A stretch of 64,000 nucleotides of DNA, taken from positions 372,001 through 436,000 of the forward strand of contig NC_009706.1 in the NCBI RefSeq assembly GCF_000016505.1, read 5' to 3'. Under the pieces are notes generated by a model. The model was not told the origin of the DNA. It made no database searches and was given only the letters and a program-made list of their open reading frames with translations. This DNA is from Clostridium kluyveri DSM 555 (GTDB lineage Bacteria > Bacillota > Clostridia > Clostridiales > Clostridiaceae). This document shows positions 9,179-17,242 of this stretch, one piece after another. Made by a program: the position numbers and the translations under genes. The number at the start of each line of letters is the position of its first letter. Position 1 is the first letter of the stretch.

Positions 9179-11182
9179 GTGAAAATTAATAGTATATCAA
9201 GTAAGATATCTTTGTTAATGATAAGTTTCGGTATAATTTGTAGTATTATGTTTTTTGTAATTATAAGTGTTACTGTTAAAAATATCATCAGTCAGGATAT
9301 TCAGAATGATATAAAAAGTAAGTCGGTTATACTTAATAATAATATAGAAGATTTAAAGCAGAAGGCTTTAAAGGCAACTAAATGGTTTGAAAATTCCCCA
9401 AGACTTGTGAGTGCATTTAAAAATAATGATAAAAAAGGAGCATTGGAAGTAGGCAAGCTGGCATTGGCGTCTTTTGGAATCGATTATTTAGTTATGACTG
9501 ATGTCAGCGGCAATGTATTTATACGTGCCCATGAGCCGGATAAATACGGAGATAGTATTGCATCCCAAGTTAATATTCAAAAAGCCCTAAAAGGTGAAAA
9601 TTCTGTAGGAATTGAAGAAGGTTCACTGGTGAAATATTCAATACGTGCTGGTATACCATTGAAAGATGACAATGGAGATATTATTGGAGCTGTGTCTTTA
9701 GGATATGTTCTTTCAAAGGACGAGTTTGTCAATAATCAAAAGAAAATATTTAATTGTGATATTTCTATTTTTTCAGGTAATGAAAGGATTGCTACTACAA
9801 TTAAAGATAGAAATGGAAAATCTATAGATGGGTCAAAACTAGGGAATGAAGATATTATAAATACTGTATTAAAAAATGGAAAAAATTATCATGAACAATC
9901 AATTATAAATGGCTCAAAATATTATACAATGTATATGCCTATTGCTGGTGTAAGTGGGAAAAATTCTGGAATGATTTTTATTGGTGAAAAATCTGATATT
10001 GTAGAACAATTGATAAAGAAGCTGTCTATTAATCAAATAGGTTTAATAATCCCTCTGGTATTGATAATGATTCTAGGTGTCATTTTCATTTTTAGATCTC
10101 TAGTTATAAAAAGAGTAAGTAATATTACTGCTATGTTAAAAGATATTGCCGAGGGACAGGGAGATTTAACAAAGCGAGTTGTCATATCTTCAGAAGATGA
10201 GATTGGAGAAATGTCAAACTATTTTAATTTATTTATTGAAAATATTCATAGTATAATAAAGAAGATTATTTGTGAAACTGATAATATGAATAAGGTAGTA
10301 ATTGAATCCAATAGAAATATAGAAAATTTTACATATGACATAGAAGATACTTCCCAAACCATACAACAGTTATCTGCTGGGATAGAGGAAACGGCTTCTT
10401 CAGCAGAAGAAATAACTGCAATCTCTGCTGAAATTGAAAAGTCAATAGAAGTTATTGCAGAAAAAGCTGAACAAGGGGCTATGTCAGCTAACGAAATTAG
10501 CAATAAAGCGATTGAACTAAAAAATAGTTCTGTAGAACTCCAAGCTGATGCAGATAAAACTCGTACAGATATTAGAAAAACTATGGACGAAGCTTTGAAA
10601 AAAATCAAAGAAGTAGAGAAAATAAAGATTTTATCAGATGCTATTTTAAATATATCTTCTCATACAAATCTTCTAGCTTTAAATGCTTCAATAGAAGCTG
10701 CTAGAGCAGGAGATGCGGGAAAAGGTTTTTCTGTAGTGGCAGGGGAAATACAAAAATTAGCTGAGGACTCTAAAAATACTGTAAGTAAAATACAAAATAC
10801 ATTAGATGGCATATTTAAAGCAGTAGATAACCTTGCAGCTATTTCAAATAGTACTCTAGAATATATTGAGACAAAAGTAATGAATAGTTATAAAGAATCT
10901 GTGAGCATAGGTGAAAACTATGATAAAGATGCAGTATATATTAATGAATGGGCAACAGACTTAAGTACCACTTCTGAACAGCTTCTTGCGTCTATAAAAT
11001 CAGTATCTGAAGCAATAAATGAAGTTTCAAAAGCAAATAATTCTGGTTCTGAAGGGACTAATCACATTGTACAGCAGATTTTAAAAATAAGGGATAAAGG
11101 AAATAAAATTCAGAATGAGTCAGATCATGTAAAACAAAGTGCTGATAGCTTAAAAGATTTAGTTGTAAAATTCAAAGTATAA
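9179..11182 (+). CDS. Methyl-accepting chemotaxis protein with extracytoplasmic Cache sensor
   Basis: About 667 residues. Order: N-terminal transmembrane helix (ISLLMISFGIICSIMFFVIIS, residues about 9-29), an outside sensor of Cache type (DYLVMTDVSGNVFIRAHEPDKYGDS, YSIRAGIPLKDDNGDIIGAVSLGYV), a second membrane helix (IGLIIPLVLIMILGVIFIFRS), a HAMP domain ([22 protein letters not shown]) and a cytoplasmic signalling domain with the hairpin tip LALNASIEAARAGDAGKGFSVVAGE. GTG 9179 follows GGAGGGGG at 6 bases, better than TTG 9155. The ligand is unknown; related Cache domains bind small organic acids or amino acids. Confidence 0.9.
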   Translation: MKINSISSKISLLMISFGIICSIMFFVIISVTVKNIISQDIQNDIKSKSVILNNNIEDLKQKALKATKWFENSPRLVSAFKNNDKKGALEVGKLALASFGIDYLVMTDVSGNVFIRAHEPDKYGDSIASQVNIQKALKGENSVGIEEGSLVKYSIRAGIPLKDDNGDIIGAVSLGYVLSKDEFVNNQKKIFNCDISIFSGNERIATTIKDRNGKSIDGSKLGNEDIINTVLKNGKNYHEQSIINGSKYYTMYMPIAGVSGKNSGMIFIGEKSDIVEQLIKKLSINQIGLIIPLVLIMILGVIFIFRSLVIKRVSNITAMLKDIAEGQGDLTKRVVISSEDEIGEMSNYFNLFIENIHSIIKKIICETDNMNKVVIESNRNIENFTYDIEDTSQTIQQLSAGIEETASSAEEITAISAEIEKSIEVIAEKAEQGAMSANEISNKAIELKNSSVELQADADKTRTDIRKTMDEALKKIKEVEKIKILSDAILNISSHTNLLALNASIEAARAGDAGKGFSVVAGEIQKLAEDSKNTVSKIQNTLDGIFKAVDNLAAISNSTLEYIETKVMNSYKESVSIGENYDKDAVYINEWATDLSTTSEQLLASIKSVSEAINEVSKANNSGSEGTNHIVQQILKIRDKGNKIQNESDHVKQSADSLKDLVVKFKV

Positions 11183-11471
11183 AATTAGTTCCTATGGTTA
11201 ATCATATAAGGAGCTAGAACATTGAAGCTGCTGAACCTTAGAAGACTTATCTAGGGGTGCAGTAGTGCTGATATCCTGAATGCAATCGCTAGGGATATAA
11301 TATATATAGTAAGGCTATAATTGTCTTCTTTGAAATAATATTAAAAGTAAGTACCCTTTATTTAAGGGGCTTATTTTTTATTTTATAAGAATTAACGTGG
11401 TGTTAATTATATATTTTTCCAGAGGATTAGATAATATTTTGTAGAATTATAATTTTAAGGAGGTGACAACT
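11183..11471. other. Non-coding stretch with hairpins between chemoreceptor and SinR-like gene
   Basis: A stem TAGTTCCT/AGGAGCTA follows the chemoreceptor stop. GAAGAC near 11240 can pair with GTCTTC near 11324, enclosing ATATCC/GGGATAT and TATAG/CTATA hairpins. This arrangement resembles a folded leader or small RNA, but I do not recognise the family. A terminator follows at 11345-11378. Confidence 0.4.
11345..11378 (+). terminator. Rho-independent terminator
   Basis: AAGTAAGTACCCTT pairs with AAGGGGCTTATTT around a short loop and is followed by a T-run. It ends the structured stretch before the next gene. Confidence 0.65.
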
Positions 11472-11735
11472 TTGGTTTATTTAATAACATATGAGCTTCG
11501 TAAAGAAGATAAAGATTATAATTACCTTTATGAAAAAATTAAGTCATTGGGTGAGTGGCAGCGTCCTTTAGAATCCACCTGGTTTTTGGATTCAGAGTTA
11601 CCGATCCCAGAAATAAAACGAGAATTAGAAAATTTTATGGACGGTGGAGATAAGCTATTTATTTCTAAAATTACAGAGGATTATGACGGATGTTTAATTG
11701 GAAGTATGTGGTTATGGCTAACCAGTCATGTGTAG
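11472..11735 (+). CDS. Cas2-fold (SinR-like) small protein, stand-alone
   Basis: About 87 residues. The sequence VYLITYELRKEDKDYNYLYEKI, the middle WQRPLESTWFLDS and the late DKLFISKITEDYDG follow the beta-alpha-beta ferredoxin-like layout of the Cas2/VapD superfamily, as in small proteins annotated SinR family. Start TTG 11472 is preferred to GTG 11463 because AAGGAGGTG (11457-11465) lies just upstream. No cas1 or CRISPR array is present, so a CRISPR function is unlikely. Cas2-fold relatives include mRNA-cleaving toxins, but no catalytic role can be shown here. It has its own terminator and no close partner gene. Confidence 0.65.
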   Translation: MVYLITYELRKEDKDYNYLYEKIKSLGEWQRPLESTWFLDSELPIPEIKRELENFMDGGDKLFISKITEDYDGCLIGSMWLWLTSHV

Positions 11736-11781
11736 GGTGATACTAATTTTGATATCTTATAAATTAGTCATATAATGTGAG

Positions 11782-11814
11782 AAATAAGCACTATTAAATC
11801 AGTGCTTATTTTTA
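11782..11814 (+). terminator. Terminator of the SinR-like gene
   Basis: AAATAAGCACT and AGTGCTTATTT form a perfect 11-bp stem followed by T residues, 46 bases after the stop codon. Confidence 0.8.
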
Positions 11815-11835
11815 TTCTGTTCATACAATAATGAA

Positions 11836-11881
11836 ATTTGTTACAAATAGTTAATTATTATGCCATTAAGTTGTAACAAAT
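11836..11881. promoter_or_regulatory. 11-bp inverted repeat upstream of a possible small RNA
   Basis: ATTTGTTACAA (11836-11846) and TTGTAACAAAT (11871-11881) are perfect inverted copies 24 bp apart, immediately before a TATAAT at 11888-11893. They could be a split operator or a looping site. Confidence 0.35.
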
Positions 11882-11887
11882 ACTACA

Positions 11888-12107
11888 TATAATAATAAGT
11901 GTCCTAAGGAGATAACCTTAGAGGAAATAGAAATTAATGTGTGTTTACATATATAAGAAAAGTAATGGTAATTACCAGACTGGTGTCTGTAGTTGCAGGG
12001 CACTATAAATTCAAATGCAACTGCCAGAGGTTAGTATATTATTAAATTAGCTCCTTAAAAATAATGTTGTTTAAAATAAGTACCTGTCATTTAGGGTGCT
12101 TATTTTT
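11888..12107 (+). other. Possible small structured RNA with terminator
   Basis: After TATAAT (11888-11893) come several hairpins: CTAAGG/CCTTAG, AGAC-TGGT-GTCT and AGTTGCA/TGCAACT. The unit ends in a clear terminator, AAAATAAGTACC with GGGTGCTTATTTT, at 12073-12107. There is no open frame of note. The chain of stems between a -10 box and a terminator suggests a transcript of about 200 bases. I do not recognise a family, and no good -35 box is seen. Confidence 0.35.
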
Positions 12108-12473
12108 GGTATAATTATATGATGTAGGGGGATAGGTTTAAGGATGGTGGTGTTTTTTGTTAAACAGTTTCTTTAAGCATTTAAGACAAAATCATTGGGA
12201 GATGGTATTCTTCACGTCAAAGCTAGAAGAATACGGCAGGTTAAAATATAAACTAATTAGAGCGTAAGAACTAACTGGAAAGTTAGTGTTAAAAAAGATT
12301 TCATTAGAAAGGATATAGGGTATATGAAGAATACGAAATTATAGAATTAAAACTTAATCAGTTTATTAAGAACCCTATATCCGATAATATAAATTAATTT
12401 TTAAAGTACTTAGATTTTTCTGAAATATTGAAATAGCAATTTGTTCTATTAGTATCTGATGCCTTATATCTGA
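12108..12473. other. Non-coding stretch with inverted repeats
   Basis: No gene is seen. GTATTCTTC/GAAGAATAC and CTAACT-GGAA-AGTTAG hairpins occur at about 12207-12280. GGATATAGGGT (12311-12321) and ACCCTATATCC (12372-12382) are perfect 11-bp inverted copies around 50 AT-rich bases. These might be ends of a tiny mobile remnant or a folded RNA. Confidence 0.35.
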
Positions 12474-12665
12474 CTAATGCCTATGTCTATGTCTATGATG
12501 ATGATCTGATTCTGATGATTTCCGAGTAAGGTCCTTATCTGTTAGAGAGTCATTAAATATTTTTGAGAGGATTTCAGCAAATTGTTCTTTAGTTAAGTCG
12601 GATACTCTTTCAAAATCATAAGAGTTGAGTACGGAATTTATGATTTTATCATTTTTGGAAGACAT
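12474..12665 (-). CDS. Small protein with His/Arg-rich tail
   Basis: 63 residues, family not recognised. ATG 12665 follows AAAGGTGG at a good distance. The body (SSKNDKIINSVLNSYDF) is polar and probably helical. The C-terminus ends SSESDHHHRHRHRH, with seven His in the last ten residues or so, a likely binding site for Ni, Zn or Cu ions. The tail is encoded by CAT/AGA repeats that may have grown by slippage. The gene stands alone, 125 bp outside the left repeat of the integrated element. Function unknown; a metal-binding or spore-associated role is only a guess. Confidence 0.55.
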   Translation of the reverse strand: MSSKNDKIINSVLNSYDFERVSDLTKEQFAEILSKIFNDSLTDKDLTRKSSESDHHHRHRHRH

Positions 12666-12789
12666 AATACAACCACCTTTCATAAATAATAGTAGCTATA
12701 TAAAAATATGCTATTAATTCTAGGATATACAAGTAGGTGGTACAAAGTGATTGAAATATTATGGACTAAAAGAGAGTGATTTATTATAT

Positions 12790-12921
12790 ATAGAATTTGT
12801 TAGCATTTAACAAGAAATAGAAAATATATATTTACTACAAAACCCTTGATTTTAAGTATATTATAGCATATAATAATGCAGAAAATTATATACAAGACAG
12901 TTCGTGACCATCCTATCTATA
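12790..12921 (+). repeat. Left 132-bp direct repeat: promoter and half preQ1 aptamer (attL candidate)
   Basis: This segment matches 18997-19128 at 125 of 132 positions by my alignment. It carries a complete promoter, TTGATT (12846-12851), 17 bp, TATAAT (12869-12874), and the first part of the preQ1 aptamer, GACAG plus the loop TTCGTGACCATC. Similarity stops after TCTATA, so the A-rich aptamer tail is absent. In the P1 partner, CTGTC has become CTATC. The integrase remnant begins 137 bp to the right and reads towards this repeat, as expected for an attachment site. Confidence 0.75.
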
Positions 12922-12967
12922 GGGGGCTAAATTCAGTTATATCAACGGTTCCAAAAATGAAAAAGTG

Positions 12968-12989
12968 ATTTGCTAACGTATTTGCTAAC
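12968..12989 (+). repeat. Two copies of ATTTGCTAAC, possible integrase arm sites
   Basis: ATTTGCTAAC occurs at 12968-12977 and 12980-12989, 12 bp apart and just inside the left repeat. A related TTGTTAGCAT, the inverted form, lies within both 132-bp repeats. Short tandem sites next to an attachment site are typical arm-type binding sites of tyrosine integrases. Confidence 0.4.
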
Positions 12990-13027
12990 ATAAATTTTAA
13001 TTGGATAATATTGGGAGAAAACATGTT

Positions 13028-13054
13028 TTGCAAGTTTATAAATCCAACTTGCAA
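13028..13054. terminator. Hairpin at the 3' end of the integrase remnant
   Basis: TTGCAAGTT and AACTTGCAA form a perfect 9-bp stem a few bases past the integrase stop (minus strand). The T-tract is poor in that direction, so termination may be weak. Confidence 0.5.
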
Positions 13055-13057
13055 CTT

Positions 13058-14133
13058 TTATCTTTTTAGTACCTTCATGGTATTAGTGTTATTTTTAATT
13101 AGCATGTCTATTTTTTCAGCTGTTTCTCTGTCTACAGATTCTAAAACATGAGAATATAAATCTAAAGTTATTGAAACTTTACTATGCCCAAGTCTATTAC
13201 CAGCAACTTTACTACTAACTCCAGAAGCTAACATTAAACTTGCGTTTGTGTGTCTAAGGTCGTGGAATGTTATGTGAGGAAGGTCATTAGTTTTTAAAAT
13301 TTATTAAACATATCTCACAAAACATGAGGTGTTATTGGATTGCCATCCTTTTTTCTAGTACATACTAGATTTTTTTCTGTGCCCCAAGTATTTCTACTGC
13401 TTAAAGTTTTAGGTTCTTTAAAATAGTATTTACCATTTACATATTCTAAATTTTGAATAATGCTTATAGTTTTATTTTCTAGGTCTACGGCATCCCAACT
13501 AAGACCTAAAGTTTCATCCCTACGCAATCCTAAAGGCAATGCAAGCATGACAGGCATTTTCGAAGTTAAATTATTTTCAACTTTTTGTAATAGTAAATTA
13601 CATTCTTGTATGTTCAAGATTTTAGTTTCTTCTTTTTTCTGACGAGGTAGCTTCACTCTAGTCAGAGGATTTTTTTCTATCAACCCCATATCTAAAGCAT
13701 ATATAAGGGCGGAGCTCAAAACCCTTTTATGATTTGATAATGTTCTTGATGATAATATTTCGTTTTTAATATCAAAATACTTTTGTAAATTATATGGTTT
13801 GATATCCTGCAATTTTAATCTTCCAATAGTGGGTATTATGTGTTTAAATATAATATTTTCATATCCATTCACAGTAGTGGGAGATAAATTATCCTTATGA
13901 ATTTTACTTTTTAACCAATCATCTAAAAAATTTCCTAGTGTAATATTATTATTGTCTATTAATTCGTTATCCTCTAGTTTTATTAATAACCTTGGTAGCT
14001 GTTTTTCAGCTTCTTTTTTACTTTTAAAACCACTAAACCATCTTTGTTTTCTCTTGCCAAAAGCATCTCTACCTATGTCAATAACGATAGAGTAAGAATC
14101 TCCCCTTTTAACAATACTTTCTTTCCTTGCAAA
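13058..14133 (-). pseudogene. Phage-type tyrosine integrase, at least three lesions
   Basis: The full reading covers an N-terminal AP2-like/arm-binding domain (RGDSYSIVIDIGRDAFGKRKQ, WFSGFKSKKEAEKQL), a SAM-like core-binding domain (SPTTVNGYENIIFKHIIPTIG) and the catalytic domain (LALPLGLRRDETLGLSWDAV, then HDLRHTNASLMLASGVSSK, NRLGHSKVSITLDLYSHVL with catalytic H-x-x-R, GH and Tyr). Lesions: no start codon at the expected place (TTT GCA AGG where Met-Ala-Arg is expected, 14133), an in-frame TGA after TPHVL (about 13314), and a one-T deletion about 15 bases later. The only open piece left, 13315-13872, lacks the tyrosine. The element is therefore not self-mobile now. Confidence 0.85.
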
Positions 14134-14147
14134 TTCACCCTTTCAAA

Positions 14148-14163
14148 CAGAACTTATGTTCTG
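14148..14163. promoter_or_regulatory. LexA/DinR-type box
   Basis: CAGAACTTATGTTCTG is a perfect 16-bp palindrome containing GAAC-N4-GTTC, the core of Gram-positive LexA (DinR) boxes. It lies just upstream of the integrase start, so SOS control of excision is plausible. Confidence 0.55.
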
Positions 14164-14304
14164 CTGTTTAGTTAAAAAAACATATAGCGCCTCACATATG
14201 TACCACCCCCTTTAAAACTTTTAAAGATTCAAAAATTAGATTCAAAATATATAACATATGTATCTATTTCACAATAGGGGAAAAATCAAATGGAGGGAAT
14301 GAAA

Positions 14305-14385
14305 ATGAAAGAGTTAAGTATAAAATTGAAATTTAATACAGAGAGCCATGAAGTAGAAAAAGAAGGAGTTGAAGAAGACGAATAA
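14305..14385 (+). CDS. Possible 26-residue phage-type small protein
   Basis: ATG 14305 follows GGAGGG at 7 bases. The product is MKELSIKLKFNTESHEVEKE plus GVEEDE, short and acidic at its end. The following 14390-14480 also reads sensibly in another frame (IDNQPKILNITEYKIYDTD), so this may be the start of a longer gene broken by a frameshift. Function unknown. Confidence 0.35.
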   Translation: MKELSIKLKFNTESHEVEKEGVEEDE

Positions 14386-14546
14386 TTAATTTTTTAAAAT
14401 ATAAAAATTGGTATTGATAACCAACCGAAAATATTGAATATTACAGAGTATAAAATTTATGATACGGATAATCCTAAGTAGTATATAAAAAATTTTTTAT
14501 AAGGTAGAGATTATAGATTTAAATTTATTTTTGAGGAGGACAAATA

Positions 14547-15353
14547 ATGCCAGATAAAAAAATGATGGTATTGAGTGAAAGCCACAAAGCGTTAAATAAA
14601 TTACTGGAAACAAAAAAAGAAGCATTACCGAAGGATTTTAACAAATCACGATTCTTACAAAATTGTATGACGGTTTTGCAGGATACTAAGGATATAGATA
14701 AATGCCAGCCTATAAGTGTGGCAAGGACAATGCTAAAAGGTGCATTTCTAGGTTTGGATTTCTTTAATAGAGAGTGTTATGCAATACCTTATAACGGCAA
14801 TCTGCAATTTCAAACAGATTATAAGGGAGAAATCAAACTTGCTAAAAAATACAGTATTAATCCTATAAAGGATATTTATGCAAAAGTTGTTCGCAAAGGT
14901 GACGAATTCCAAGAAAGTATTGTTAACGGTCATCAGACTGTAAATTTCAAACCATTACCGTTTAATAATGATGAAATAATTGGTGCTTTTGCAGTATGTT
15001 TATTTCAAGATGGCAGCATGATATATGAAACCATGACAAAACAAGAAATTGAAGATATACGGAACAATTTTTCAAAGGCTAAAAATAGTCCTGCATGGGT
15101 TAAAACTCCAGGAGAGATGTACAAAAAGACAGTTTTAAGAAGGCTTTGTAAGTTCATAGAATTGGATTTTAACAGCATTGAAAGCAAAAAGACTTACGAT
15201 GAAGCTTCTGATTTTCAGTTCGAACATGAACCTAATAAAGAGGTTTCAAATTTTGATAAGGGCAGTATTGATGAGGATAAAACAGTTGAAGCTGACACAG
15301 AGACAGAGGCTAAGGAAGATAATAGGGAATATGCTTTTAAGGAGAGTGAATAA
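14547..15353 (+). CDS. recT: RecT-family single-strand annealing protein
   Basis: 268 residues, a normal length for the family. RecT motifs include ISVARTMLKGAFLGLDF, ECYAIPYNGNLQFQTDYKG and SPAWVKTPGEMYKKTVLRRL. RecT proteins coat single-stranded DNA and anneal homologous strands, working with a 5'-3' exonuclease in phage recombination. The C-terminus is acidic and low in complexity (EDKTVEADTETEAKED). The ribosome site GAGGAGG is strong. The exonuclease-like gene starts 3 bases after this stop, making a recT-recE-type pair. Unlike the integrase, it has no lesion, so it may be expressed or only recently orphaned. Confidence 0.9.
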   Translation: MPDKKMMVLSESHKALNKLLETKKEALPKDFNKSRFLQNCMTVLQDTKDIDKCQPISVARTMLKGAFLGLDFFNRECYAIPYNGNLQFQTDYKGEIKLAKKYSINPIKDIYAKVVRKGDEFQESIVNGHQTVNFKPLPFNNDEIIGAFAVCLFQDGSMIYETMTKQEIEDIRNNFSKAKNSPAWVKTPGEMYKKTVLRRLCKFIELDFNSIESKKTYDEASDFQFEHEPNKEVSNFDKGSIDEDKTVEADTETEAKEDNREYAFKESE

Positions 15354-15356
15354 ACA

Positions 15357-16133
15357 ATGACAGTAACGAAGGAAAATTATTTTGCACTTGAAACTGACAA
15401 AGAGTATATGTCAGTTAGTTTGTTTAAATCCTTTATAAAATGTGAAGCAAAGACAATGGCTAAACTTAACGGAGAATGGGAAGAGGAGAATAAAGATGCA
15501 ATTCTCCTAGGCAGTTATGTTCATGCATGGAGTGAGGGAACATTAGAGGAATTTAAAAAAGATCATCCAGAAATGTATTCTACTAGAGGGGCTACCAAAG
15601 GGCAGTTAAAGGCTCCATTTCAAATTGCAGATAAAATGATTACTACTTTAAAGGATGACAAGCTGGTACAAGAAGCTAGAGAAGGACAAAAAGAGGTTAT
15701 ACAGACAGCAGAATTATTTGGAGTGCCATGGAAAGTTATGTTTGATATATATAATCCAGATAGGAAAGCCATTGTAGATATTAAGACCATAAGAAACATA
15801 CATTCCAAATTCAGTGGCAATGAAAACTTTATAATACATTATGATTATTTATTACAGATGGCTGTTTACTGTAAAATAGATAGGATAAATCGTAAAGCAG
15901 AGGACTATTTTCAACCACATATCATAGCTGTTTCGAGAGAAGACATTCCAGATAAAGCAGTGATATTCTTAGGAACAGATTTTATAAGAGACAAGCTGTT
16001 AGAAGTTGAAATGCTAATTGACCATATAAAAGCAGTTTGGAAAGGTAAGGAGGAACCCGTAAGGTGCGAAGAGTGTGATTATTGTAGAGCTACGAAAAAA
16101 TTAGACAAGGTTTTATTTTATATGGATCTTTAA
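15357..16133 (+). CDS. RecE/YqaJ-like phage exonuclease (PD-(D/E)XK fold)
   Basis: 258 residues. The nuclease core shows KVMFDIYNPDRKAIVDIKT (metal-binding Asp and the DxK motif) and YLLQMAVYC (the Gln-containing helix of the YqaJ/RecE/lambda-exonuclease group). The N-terminal MSVSLFKSFIKCEAKTMAKL and HAWSEG match the putative exodeoxyribonuclease 8 family. Late cysteines (RCEECDYCRATKK) may bind Zn or Fe-S, as in AddB-like nucleases. It should resect double-strand ends to give the single strands used by the upstream RecT, with which it is translationally linked (3-base gap). Confidence 0.8.
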   Translation: MTVTKENYFALETDKEYMSVSLFKSFIKCEAKTMAKLNGEWEEENKDAILLGSYVHAWSEGTLEEFKKDHPEMYSTRGATKGQLKAPFQIADKMITTLKDDKLVQEAREGQKEVIQTAELFGVPWKVMFDIYNPDRKAIVDIKTIRNIHSKFSGNENFIIHYDYLLQMAVYCKIDRINRKAEDYFQPHIIAVSREDIPDKAVIFLGTDFIRDKLLEVEMLIDHIKAVWKGKEEPVRCEECDYCRATKKLDKVLFYMDL

Positions 16134-16149
16134 TGGTTGGTTTGTAATT

Positions 16150-16350
16150 ATGGAATGTAAAAAACTAAACAAACTAAGTAATGGCATCACAAAGGAAATG
16201 ACTTGCAGTGAAGTATTTATCCAATTCAAAAACTTTCTCTACAAAATGGCAGATAGATGGTCAGGTCATATAATATTGATGATTTAATTCAGATAGCAGG
16301 TATAGGTCTTACAAAAACCTATAACAGTTATGATGTTGATAAAGGAAAAC
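16150..16350 (+). pseudogene. Phage RNA polymerase sigma-factor remnant
   Basis: ATG 16150 opens a frame of 45 residues ending at 16287 (TCSEVFIQFKNFLYKMADRW). A different frame then continues with DDLIQIAGIGLTKTYNSYDV, which matches sigma-70 region 2 (DDLxQxGxxGLxxAxxxFD). A short deletion around 16265-16275 explains the shift. Everything after region 2 is lost; a terminator follows about 20 bases later. Comparable small sigma factors sit among late-gene activators of phages in this group. Confidence 0.65.
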
Positions 16351-16366
16351 ATCACAGAATTAACTT

Positions 16367-16397
16367 TAGTGGCCTTAATAGGGCCACTTATTTTTTT
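16367..16397 (+). terminator. Terminator after the sigma remnant
   Basis: AGTGGCC-TTAATAG-GGCCACT followed by a run of seven T residues, a textbook intrinsic terminator. Confidence 0.85.
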
Positions 16398-16522
16398 ATC
16401 TTTTATAAGAACAAATGATTCAAAAATATAAGTAAGTTAACAAGATGATGTATTGAAAGAAGAAATAATTCATATGCAAATTTTTTACATAAAGAAAATA
16501 GCCCTCTTAAACATTCCTTTAA

Positions 16523-17062
16523 TTACATTACAGCCTTAATAACACCACAGGCTAATCTGTTACCAGATGCTCCAGAAGGTTGAGTTCTATAATCATCTGG
16601 ACTTTCGTGTATGATCACAGATTTTCCAATAATCTGGGCAACATTAAATTTATCTGTAAAAAAAGTCATTCTAGAATAACCATTATTAGAAAAGAGAACA
16701 GGAAAGTCTCCTGCATGGTTGCCATGAGGCTGGCTAGTTGGATTCCAATGCTCTCCAGCAGATATGAATGGGTTTGAAGGATCACCTACAGCACATGTAC
16801 CATTTTGGTGTAGGTGAAATCCATGTGGTCCAATTTGAGGGTTTCCATTCATAGCAGGCCTATAAGAGGGTAACCCATTAACTTTCACAGAAACCTCAGT
16901 TCCTCCGTGTACCTGAGTAAATGTAACAGTACCTTTTATATCAGGAGCTAAAGGTCCTCCCGTTATATGAGCTATAGCCCTTCTTACATGCATATTTATA
17001 TCACCTCTATATCCACAACAATCATAGTTTACAAAGGGACAGTTATATTCATAAAAATACAT
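16523..17062 (-). CDS. Cu/Zn superoxide dismutase family protein
   Basis: 179 residues from ATG 17062 (GGAGG 5 bases upstream; ATG 17065 and 17074 are too close to or within it). All metal ligands are present: H83 and H85 in GFHLHQNGTC, H105, H113, H116 and D119 in GEHWNPTSQPHGNHAGDF, and H152 in VIIHESPDD. The disulfide pair C90/C172 and the R in GASGNRLACGVI are also present. The enzyme class converts superoxide to peroxide and oxygen. There is no signal peptide or lipobox; the first 20 residues are rich in Tyr and Cys (YEYNCPFVNYDCCGY), unlike secreted forms. It sits inside the integrated element as the only metabolic cargo. Cu/Zn enzymes are uncommon in strict anaerobes. Confidence 0.9.
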   Translation of the reverse strand: MYFYEYNCPFVNYDCCGYRGDINMHVRRAIAHITGGPLAPDIKGTVTFTQVHGGTEVSVKVNGLPSYRPAMNGNPQIGPHGFHLHQNGTCAVGDPSNPFISAGEHWNPTSQPHGNHAGDFPVLFSNNGYSRMTFFTDKFNVAQIIGKSVIIHESPDDYRTQPSGASGNRLACGVIKAVM

Positions 17063-17242
17063 CATATCCTCCATATTGAATACTTCAATTCATGTTATGT
17101 AAAAACTTTTAAAACAGTTACAAAAATATCAGTACACTAAGTAGTATCATTAATGAAATGGTTGTTGAAACTATTGATTTTATCTGTAAATAAATGTTAA
17201 CTTGTTTGCTCATTTATAGCTAGGGTATCTCTGTGTATTTTT

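Noticed and set aside
11472-11735. CRISPR system suggested by the Cas2-fold protein
   Set aside because: No cas1, no effector genes and no repeat-spacer array in the window.
12311-12382. Insertion-sequence ends (11-bp inverted repeats)
   Set aside because: No transposase fragment and no visible target duplication; left as an unexplained inverted repeat.
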